Assembly: GCA_020056645.1 (NCBI GenBank)
Contig: JAGVHJ010000166.1
Location: 1-5,264, forward strand
Direction of reading: 5' to 3'
Length of the DNA: 5,264 bases
From: Desulfobacterales bacterium
GTDB taxonomy: Bacteria; Desulfobacterota; Desulfobacteria; Desulfobacterales; JAHIVH01
Both the position numbers and the translations under genes were made by a program. Shown one piece after another: positions 1-5,264 of the stretch. How positions within the stretch are numbered: position 1 is the stretch's first letter; every line of letters starts with the position of its first letter. The notes beneath the pieces were generated by a model. That model was not told the origin of the DNA, searched no databases, and worked only from the letters and a program-made list of their open reading frames with translations.

Positions 1-134
1 CATCTAATCCAGAACACACTCTTGCAACACCAGGGAACCAGAGTGTTAAACGGTCCGCTCAAAGACCTTGAGTTTCTGCCGAGATAACCGTCCGGTTCGA
101 AAAAAATAGCGGAATTAGGTAAAATCGTGCTCAT
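1..134 (-). CDS. Candidate start of a further operon gene, possibly a glycosyltransferase; runs off the left edge
   Basis: An ATG at 134, 24 bases after the tolC stop, opens a frame of 44 codons with no stop before the window ends. The N-terminus reads MSTILPNSAIFFEPDGYLGR. A short hydrophobic strand followed by an F-x-P-D-G-Y element resembles, from memory, the beginning of bacterial family 4-type glycosyltransferases (pattern IYFHPDGY...LMGRQAAGE). Some of these sit beside secretion genes of this kind. After GRNSRSLSGPF the residues (VPWCCKSVFW) no longer look like that family, so the gene may be diverged, frameshifted or not real. The ribosome site is weak: a GAG four bases before the ATG. 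Position, strand and the open frame favour a real gene; too little sequence is present to assign function. Confidence 0.42.
   Translation of the reverse strand, partial: MSTILPNSAIFFEPDGYLGRNSRSLSGPFNTLVPWCCKSVFWIR
97..125. repeat. Short two-word repeat, copy downstream of the channel gene
   Basis: TCGAAAAAAAT, eight bases, then TAGGTAAAAT on the plus strand, matching the arrangement at 1609-1650. This copy falls inside the candidate frame 134-1, where it encodes the ILPNSAIFF stretch. If that frame is a real gene, the resemblance is more likely coincidence. Confidence 0.3.
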
Positions 135-158
135 ATATCTCACAGTTGAACGGAGGAA

Positions 159-1472
159 TCAATTTAATCCAAAATTTTCAACGCCGATATTGTAAAAGAG
201 CGCGGCCTTTGCAATATGGTATTGCATGTAAGCATTCCCAATATCGGACTCGGATCGTGTTAGAGAGTATTGCGCATCAAGCAGGTCGTTAATGGTTCCG
301 ATTTTTATTTTATAGCGCGCGGCGGCGAAATTATAATTTTCCAGGGCGTTTTTTCTTGCCTGCAAGGCGACATCGATTAATTTTTTCGCATCTTCAATGT
401 CTGTAAACGCTTTGAGAATAATAGCCTTCGCTCCGGAGATCTGATTGTCAAGCTGCTTCTCCAGGGCCTTGATATGCCTCAATTCCCCTTTATACGAATA
501 GGTTGTGTTGCCACCGTCAAAAAGGTTCCATTGCAGATTAACACCGATGGTGTCTATTTCCTGCTTCGATTCGGAATAGAAATAATTTTTATAATCATCT
601 CTTTGGAGTATTTTGGCATAATCCAAGGTAACGCGAGGATAATATTTCGCGGATAGGCCTTTGGCCTCTTTCTTGGCGATCTCGACGCTCTTCCGTGCAA
701 GGAGCAGGTCGGGACGTTTTGAAAGGGCGGTGACGATCGCGGAATTTAAATCGTAAGGCACAACGGGGCTGTGCTTATGCAAATCGCCAACATAATCGAT
801 TTTTTCGTCGAAGGGTATGGCGAGATAGGTATTCAGTTGTGTCGAGTAGTTTTTGATGCTGTTCAGAACCTTGATTTTGTCGGTTTCCGCCCTTGAAAGC
901 TCCACTTCATTTTTAAGGACATCTCCAAGAGGGCTGAAGCCGGCTTTATAAAAAACCCTTGATGCGTCAAGTTGGGACCTGATGCGTTCAAGTTCATTGT
1001 TCACCGTGTCAAGATCTTCTCGCGACTTTAAAAGCTGGAGAAAATCTTGCTGAATACTATAAATCAACTCCAGTCTTGCTTGGTCGAGCCTGGCTTTTTC
1101 AGCGTCGGTTTGGATTTTCGCCTTTGCATAATTATTGACGATTGCAAATCCGGAGAAGAGCGTTTGCGATACGGCCAGTTGATTGCTTAACATTTTCCGG
1201 TCGACATTATCAACGGACACCACGTCCCCGCTCTGAAAATATCTAGAGACCGAGGATTGTAGCGTGAAGGAGGGCAGAAAATATCCCCGCGCCGCCTTTA
1301 CGTTCAGTCGCGCTTGAGAAACCATTTCATTGGCGGCCGCCACGCCGGGATTCGCCTCGAGACCGGCGGAAACAGCCTGCCCAATCGTGTATCGCGCAGC
1401 GCCTGCTTTGGAAATAGCTGGACAAAGCAAACAGAGGCAGCAATAAACCACAAACGTCGCATATATCTTCAT
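159..1472 (-). CDS. TolC-like outer membrane efflux/secretion channel protein (OEP family)
   Basis: This is the outer membrane exit duct of the system. From the chosen ATG it has 437 residues, near the usual OEP length. It opens with a signal peptide: MKIYATF, a hydrophobic Cys-rich core, then SKAGAA, where signal peptidase I could cut. No proper lipobox is seen, so it is probably not a lipoprotein. Two OEP repeats follow. In the first are NPGVAAA, LFSGF and FYKAGFSPLGDVL; in the second the counterparts are RPDLLLA, LFDGG and RYKIKIGTINDLL. This is the internal duplication behind the TolC alpha/beta barrel. An in-frame TTG at 1547 with GAGGA seven bases upstream would add 25 residues. The ATG is preferred because it gives a standard signal peptide, but its upstream GGGTGGG is a weaker ribosome site. 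Position downstream of the adaptor implies a dedicated channel. Family confidence is high, start confidence moderate. Confidence 0.92.
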   Translation of the reverse strand: MKIYATFVVYCCLCLLCPAISKAGAARYTIGQAVSAGLEANPGVAAANEMVSQARLNVKAARGYFLPSFTLQSSVSRYFQSGDVVSVDNVDRKMLSNQLAVSQTLFSGFAIVNNYAKAKIQTDAEKARLDQARLELIYSIQQDFLQLLKSREDLDTVNNELERIRSQLDASRVFYKAGFSPLGDVLKNEVELSRAETDKIKVLNSIKNYSTQLNTYLAIPFDEKIDYVGDLHKHSPVVPYDLNSAIVTALSKRPDLLLARKSVEIAKKEAKGLSAKYYPRVTLDYAKILQRDDYKNYFYSESKQEIDTIGVNLQWNLFDGGNTTYSYKGELRHIKALEKQLDNQISGAKAIILKAFTDIEDAKKLIDVALQARKNALENYNFAAARYKIKIGTINDLLDAQYSLTRSESDIGNAYMQYHIAKAALFYNIGVENFGLN

Positions 1473-1554
1473 ATCAACCCACCCATTCCCATTCGGTAGC
1501 GCCTGAACAAAAGCCCTCTTTTTTCCCGATTTCCGCGTCAGGCTCAAATTTTAA

Positions 1555-1559
1555 TCCTC
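1555..1559 (-). promoter_or_regulatory. Possible ribosome binding site for the upstream TTG start of the tolC-like gene
   Basis: GAGGA on the minus strand lies seven bases before an in-frame TTG (1547-1545). It is a better Shine-Dalgarno match than the GGGTGGG before the ATG at 1472. If used, the protein gains a basic N-terminal extension (MSLTRKSGKKRAF and 12 more residues) ahead of the hydrophobic core of the signal peptide. This site is the main reason for leaving the tolC start open. Confidence 0.4.
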
Positions 1560-1608
1560 GAAATATTTCAATGTATTCATGCGGTTAAAATTTTCGCCTT
1601 TCTTGAAC

Positions 1609-1650
1609 TCGAAAAAAAATCATGGCTTTCGTTCGGGCACTAGGTAAAAT
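1609..1650. repeat. Short two-word repeat, copy in the adaptor-channel gap
   Basis: On the plus strand TCGAAAAAAAAT is followed after 20 bases by TAGGTAAAAT. The same two words, in the same order and orientation, occur at 97-125 with an eight-base spacer and one A fewer. Both copies lie just downstream of a gene on the minus strand. The words are AT-rich and short, so chance or a decayed duplication are both possible. Confidence 0.3.
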
Positions 1651-1657
1651 AATTTAC

Positions 1658-3160
1658 TCACGGTTCTCGAATACTTTCATCAAAAACCGAAATCATCGGG
1701 TAGAGCAAATAGGAGATGACGGTTCGTTGCCCAACGACAATTTCAGCGGCGAGAGACATGCCTGGCATCAACCGGGTGTCCTCGGGCACATTTTTTAATT
1801 TTTCCGACTTCAGTGTAATTCTGCCGAGATAAAATGGCCCTTCATTCCGTCGCGCCTCATCGTACACGGTATCTTCGCCGATGCTTTTGAGAACGCCGGC
1901 CAACCCGCCATGTTTTTGAAAGGGGAAGGCGTCTATTTTTATTTTACAGGTGTCCCCTTGCCGGATGAAGCCGATATCCTTGGGGGCGATATGGACTTCG
2001 GCCTCAATCGGTTCATTTAAGGGGATCAACGTCATCAGCGCCTCCCCTGTTTTGGCTATGGAACCAATTGAAATTTTACCAATTTCCAGCACGACGCACT
2101 CTTGAGGGACCGTGATATCGACGAGTTGCGACAACCTTTCCGCTTTCGAAAGTTGCTCCATATTCGTATCCAGCTCGTTTTTATACTGAGCTTGTTCCGT
2201 GGTCAGGTCTTTTTTCCAATTATTGATATAAACATTCTTTTCAGATTCAACCTGTTGTTTGGCATAATTGCTTTCGGCGATTGTTTTTTGGAGCATTTCC
2301 GCCTGATTTTTATAGGTGGAATATTCGTTTTCCGCTTGAAGAAGATTTAATTTTGTATCATACCCCGCCTCGAACACCTCCTTACGCATTTTCCGGATTT
2401 GATCGGCGTATTCAATTTGCTTGTTCAATTCGACCAGTTGCGCGGAGGCTGATCGTGACGCTTCGTTTGCGGATGATATCTGCATATCAAAAGAGTTGAG
2501 CTTGGAGTTGAATTCCGATGTGCGCTGTTTAAAAATATTGTACTGAAGCATCTGAATGCCATACGGATCTTCTTGTGGAATCTTATATGTCTCATTATTC
2601 AATTCACACTGAATGCGATAAATAATCGCTTTGGCGTTTTCAATTTTGATCTTAATCTGGCTCAGATCGGAGTTCGTGAAGGTCGGATCGAGTGTGAGAA
2701 TTTTCTGGCCTTTTTTAACCACTTGTCCGATGTGAACGTCCATACTTTCCACAATGGAGTCCACCAGCGTCCTGATAACGATTTCCTGCCCGGTGGTTAC
2801 AAACTTCCCCTGAGCCTTTACAATTTTGTCGATCTTGGCGATGCATGCCCATCCAATAATAATGATGATAAACGAGGTCAAAAAGATATGCGAGGCTTTG
2901 GCCCAGAGGGGCAATCGATATTCATCCACCTCGGTGAAATCATCCCTGAACCCTACATCCGTGGAAGTGCGTCCATTTTTTTTGAACCACGTGGGTAGCC
3001 ATCCCGGCTTTTTGTCATTCGATGGAGGCGAAACCGGCGGGCGAGGCCCCGTCTCTCCTCTTTTCTCGAGAGTCCCCCCTTCTGTTTTATTCCCCTCATG
3101 TTCCGTGTCTTTCTTGTCAGACGCGTTCACGACAGAATCCGAACCATCGCTATTTTGCAT
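1658..3160 (-). CDS. Type I secretion periplasmic adaptor (membrane fusion protein), HlyD family
   Basis: This 500-residue protein would link the ABC transporter to the outer membrane channel. Residues 1-55 are a polar, charged, proline-containing tail, probably disordered. Residues 53-62 (GWLPTWFKKN) look amphipathic. One membrane helix lies at about 89-110, giving an N-in, C-periplasmic topology. The first lipoyl half is about 125-160 (IVESMDVHIGQVVKKGQ, then LDPT). A long Gln/Glu/Lys-rich coiled-coil hairpin spans about 165-345, and the second lipoyl half is about 348-380. The beta-barrel follows, with FPFQKHG at 412-418 and GEDT at 428-431. The end, GMSLAAEIVVGQRTVISYLL, matches the HlyD C-terminal signature. 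It is somewhat longer than E. coli HlyD because of the N-terminal tail. The ATG at 3160 is chosen because GGAGAAG lies eight to ten bases upstream and the start overlaps the ABC gene's stop, which implies coupled translation. Function is firm; partner specificity is inferred from adjacency. Confidence 0.95.
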   Translation of the reverse strand: MQNSDGSDSVVNASDKKDTEHEGNKTEGGTLEKRGETGPRPPVSPPSNDKKPGWLPTWFKKNGRTSTDVGFRDDFTEVDEYRLPLWAKASHIFLTSFIIIIIGWACIAKIDKIVKAQGKFVTTGQEIVIRTLVDSIVESMDVHIGQVVKKGQKILTLDPTFTNSDLSQIKIKIENAKAIIYRIQCELNNETYKIPQEDPYGIQMLQYNIFKQRTSEFNSKLNSFDMQISSANEASRSASAQLVELNKQIEYADQIRKMRKEVFEAGYDTKLNLLQAENEYSTYKNQAEMLQKTIAESNYAKQQVESEKNVYINNWKKDLTTEQAQYKNELDTNMEQLSKAERLSQLVDITVPQECVVLEIGKISIGSIAKTGEALMTLIPLNEPIEAEVHIAPKDIGFIRQGDTCKIKIDAFPFQKHGGLAGVLKSIGEDTVYDEARRNEGPFYLGRITLKSEKLKNVPEDTRLMPGMSLAAEIVVGQRTVISYLLYPMISVFDESIREP

Positions 3161-5264
3161 GCTGAGTCTTCTCCGTCAGTTGTTTTTGATTGTCCCGCTG
3201 AACAAGCAAATGTTTGTTTTGTCTGAGCCAAAGATCCCTGTAGATAGCGCATCGCGGCATCAATTCGTCATGGCTGCCCAAATCGATGAATTTGCCTTCA
3301 TTCATAATGAGTATCTTCGAACAGTTGGATAGTATGGAGAGCCGATGGCTGATGATGATCATCGTTCGATTCTGTGCGATTTTGGTTAAATTTTCCTGAA
3401 CAATGGCTTCGCTTTCGGCATCAAGAGCGCTTGTGGCCTCATCCATGATCATGACGGAAGGATTTGTCAACAACGCCCTGGCAATGGCGAGCCGCTGTTT
3501 CTGACCGCCCGAAAGGTTGGAGGCGTTTTCGCGCAGCATCGTGTCATAGCCTTGCGGCAATTTTTTAACGAATTCATCCGCTCCGGCAAGCATGGAGGCC
3601 GTCACGATCTCTTCAAATGTGGCCTGCGGTTTTGTCAGAGCGATATTTTCTCTGACCGTTCCCCTGAAATAGTAGTTTTCCTGCAAAACGATGCCGATAC
3701 TCTTTCTCAAATGGGGTAAATCGATCTCCCGGATATCCAATCCGTCGATCTGAACGAGGCCCACCTGAGGGATATAAAGGCCCTGAATGATCCGGGCGAG
3801 CGTGCTCTTGCCGGACCCGCTTTTTCCGACGACCCCCAATGATGCACCCGCCCCAATGGCGAGGGTGCAGTTTGACAGCGCGTCGGTATTGGACCCAGGA
3901 TATCGAAATGTTACATTTTGAAAAGCGATGTTCCCGCGAACGAGCGGCATCAGGCCCCGAGCGTTTCCAAGCCTTTCAGGCCGGGCATTCATGACGTTTC
4001 CGAGCATTTCGATGGAGAGACGAATCTCCTGAGCATCGCTGATGATGGTCACCAGCTGCACAAGCGGACCAGAGACCCGGGCGGACAACATGTTAAACGC
4101 CACCAGAGCGCCCACGCTCATCGTACCGTCAAATACCAGATCCGCCCCGAGCCAGGGAATGGCCAAGACGAGCGCTTTTTGCATAAACATCGAAAAACTT
4201 TGGATATTGTTTGAGAAGTTACCCACATCGAAGCCCAGCAGTGTGGTTTGACCGGTCAATTGATCCCATTTTTTAATCTGAGTGGGTTCAATCGCAAGCG
4301 ATTTGACGGTTCGCATGCCGGTGATCATCTCCACCATGTTGGCTTGCCGCTCGCCCTCGGCCATATAGAGTTTGGTCAATTTCTTTTTAAAAAAAGGAGC
4401 GGCCACGGCAAGCAGAAGGCCGATCGTCAACGAAAATGCAATAACGACCCCTGTCAGATGCGCGCTGTACATCCATAAAAATGGAATAAGAAGAAAGAGG
4501 CTGGTCGAGTCGATGACGGTCAAAAAGATTTTACCCGTGAGAAACCCCCGGATCTTGCCTGTTTGTTGCATATGCTTCAGCAGCACGCCGGAGGGATTGA
4601 CATCAAAAAAATCGATGGGCAGGGACGAAAGATGTTGAAACGTTTTCTTTTCCAAACGAAAATCAATTTTTCGCGTCGCATAGATTAACAAATATTTTTT
4701 CAAAAAATTATAAAACACCTCGAAGAGGATCACGATCAACAAGCCGAAAGATAATGCTTTCAGAGTGGTGTAACTATGATGGGTCAATACTTTGTCAATG
4801 AGCAACTGGAAATAGAGGGGGCCCGATAGGGCCGTTAAGTTCAAAATAACCGAAATAATCGCCACATCTCTAAAAACGCTTTTCTCTTTCAGCAACTGCG
4901 GGATAAACCATAACAGGCTAAACGGCTGGTTTTCATCCGTGACGGAAAATATCTTTTTTGATAATACGCAGACGCCGCTCCAAAACGACGCGAATTCGTC
5001 GTCACTCACCAGGATGTTTTTCTGATCCCGAAGAATTAAGGTTTTATCCTCCTTGATCGCGATGATGACAAGCGGCTCGCCCTCTTTATCCCAGCTCAAT
5101 AGGGGCATCGATTTGGTGAATTTTTTGATATTCTTGACGTCGATCTTGACGGATTTGGCTTTGTGATTTGTTTTTTTGAGGATACTGACCACCGCATCGA
5201 CCGAAATTTTTTCGCTACCAACGGCATACTGGTGCATCAAACTCTCGGGGCTGATATCCTCCCC
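3150..5264 (-). CDS. Type I secretion ABC transporter/permease, HlyB family, 5' end cut off by the window
   Basis: This is the inner-membrane exporter that energises type I secretion. The frame is open to the window edge, with 704 codons present. A TTG at 5240 or ATG at 5237 could be called as the start, but the eight codons above it (GEDISPES) continue the C39-like fold, where HlyB reads NVSVNPEEIKHRF. The true start is therefore probably some 20 codons outside. Residues are counted from the TTG. The C39-like domain covers about 1-95 and has no His between 27 and 153. A WFIPQLL linker at 111-117 matches HlyB. Six membrane helices lie near 124-147, 160-185, 236-258, 262-282, 352-372 and 378-401. 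The ATPase domain is intact: Walker A GKSGSGKST 472-480, Q-loop Q520, signature LSGGQ 576-580, Walker B VMIMDE 596-601, SALD D-loop 604-607 and H-loop H632. A polar tail of about 25 residues ends it. Family assignment is firm; the substrate is unknown. Confidence 0.95.
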   Translation of the reverse strand, partial: GEDISPESLMHQYAVGSEKISVDAVVSILKKTNHKAKSVKIDVKNIKKFTKSMPLLSWDKEGEPLVIIAIKEDKTLILRDQKNILVSDDEFASFWSGVCVLSKKIFSVTDENQPFSLLWFIPQLLKEKSVFRDVAIISVILNLTALSGPLYFQLLIDKVLTHHSYTTLKALSFGLLIVILFEVFYNFLKKYLLIYATRKIDFRLEKKTFQHLSSLPIDFFDVNPSGVLLKHMQQTGKIRGFLTGKIFLTVIDSTSLFLLIPFLWMYSAHLTGVVIAFSLTIGLLLAVAAPFFKKKLTKLYMAEGERQANMVEMITGMRTVKSLAIEPTQIKKWDQLTGQTTLLGFDVGNFSNNIQSFSMFMQKALVLAIPWLGADLVFDGTMSVGALVAFNMLSARVSGPLVQLVTIISDAQEIRLSIEMLGNVMNARPERLGNARGLMPLVRGNIAFQNVTFRYPGSNTDALSNCTLAIGAGASLGVVGKSGSGKSTLARIIQGLYIPQVGLVQIDGLDIREIDLPHLRKSIGIVLQENYYFRGTVRENIALTKPQATFEEIVTASMLAGADEFVKKLPQGYDTMLRENASNLSGGQKQRLAIARALLTNPSVMIMDEATSALDAESEAIVQENLTKIAQNRTMIIISHRLSILSNCSKILIMNEGKFIDLGSHDELMPRCAIYRDLWLRQNKHLLVQRDNQKQLTEKTQHAK
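3168..3174 (-). promoter_or_regulatory. Ribosome binding site of the hlyD-like gene, inside the end of the ABC gene
   Basis: On the minus strand GGAGAAG precedes the adaptor ATG by seven to ten bases. It lies entirely within the last codons of the ABC transporter gene, whose stop (TAG at 3152-3150) falls 11 bases into the adaptor gene. It supports the ATG at 3160 as the start and points to co-translation of transporter and adaptor. Confidence 0.8.

Larger units (their letters stand above)
1473..1657 (-). other. Intergenic gap between the adaptor and channel genes
   Basis: This is the longest non-coding stretch in the window. It is 185 bases if tolC starts at ATG 1472, or 110 if at TTG 1547. 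It contains a run of eight T on the minus strand (1619-1612) with no convincing stem before it, and an AAAATTTT palindrome near 1587-1594. I found no pair of promoter hexamers at good spacing. Its size contrasts with the overlapping genes upstream, so an independent promoter for tolC is possible but not shown. Confidence 0.5.

Noticed and set aside
16..46. Inverted repeat ACACTCT / AGAGTGT as a possible terminator
   Set aside because: The stem is seven pairs with a 17-base loop, and no T run follows on either strand. It also lies within the open frame 134-1.
86..107. AACCG-TC-CGGTT next to a run of seven A (plus strand)
   Set aside because: The loop would be only two bases, and the T run precedes rather than follows the stem on the transcribed minus strand, so it is not an intrinsic terminator.
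1551..1580. Minus-strand mini-frame MNTLKYFED ending just before the TTG start of tolC
   Set aside because: Nine codons with no well-spaced ribosome site and no regulatory amino acid run; expected by chance in AT-rich DNA.
2573..2998. Plus-strand frame of 141 codons
   Set aside because: Antisense to the adaptor's membrane helix, lipoyl and coiled-coil region; no motif and no independent support.
2826..3332. Plus-strand frame of 168 codons
   Set aside because: It spans the ends of the exporter and adaptor genes antisense to both. Those genes have strong family motifs throughout, and this frame shows no recognisable domain.
4384..4400. Slippery-looking T7A5 run in the exporter gene (minus strand)
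   Set aside because: It encodes APFFKKKL in the normal frame at a cytoplasmic loop, and the protein matches HlyB on both sides, so frameshifting need not be invoked.
4984..5006. Imperfect palindrome around CGAATTCG
   Set aside because: It lies within exporter coding sequence, and the arms outside the eight-base core do not pair without a bulge.

Overview
The window carries a type I (one-step, ABC-driven) protein secretion operon, transcribed right to left on the minus strand. In transcription order it has: an HlyB-type ABC transporter whose 5' end lies outside the window; an HlyD-type periplasmic adaptor that overlaps it by 11 bases; a TolC-type outer membrane channel; and the start of a fourth open frame that runs off the left edge. 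An outer membrane factor and a membrane fusion protein mean a Gram-negative, double-membraned cell. The adaptor's C-terminal half, with its FPFQKHG and VISYLL motifs, resembles HlyD homologues I know from Proteobacteria and Desulfobacterota. That placement is inference, and the window does not support a genus.

Layout. 5264-3150: inner-membrane exporter with a degenerate C39-like N-terminal domain, six membrane helices and a complete nucleotide-binding domain. 3160-1658: adaptor with a long cytoplasmic tail, one membrane helix, lipoyl halves flanking a coiled coil, and a beta-barrel. 1657-1473: gap, or only 1657-1548 if tolC starts at an upstream TTG. 1472-159: outer membrane channel with a signal peptide and two OEP repeats. 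158-135: short gap. 134-1: candidate start of another gene, whose N-terminus recalls bacterial glycosyltransferases.

Working together, the ABC protein would bind the C-terminal secretion signal of an unfolded substrate and power export. The adaptor would bridge the periplasm and the TolC-like channel would open to the outside. The C39-like domain seems to lack its catalytic His, so the substrate is more likely an RTX-like protein or large adhesin exported uncleaved than a double-glycine leader peptide. No substrate gene lies in the window. No RNA gene, CRISPR array, mobile element or convincing terminator was seen. The plus strand holds only shadow frames of the minus-strand genes. No stretch over 300 bases lacks a gene.
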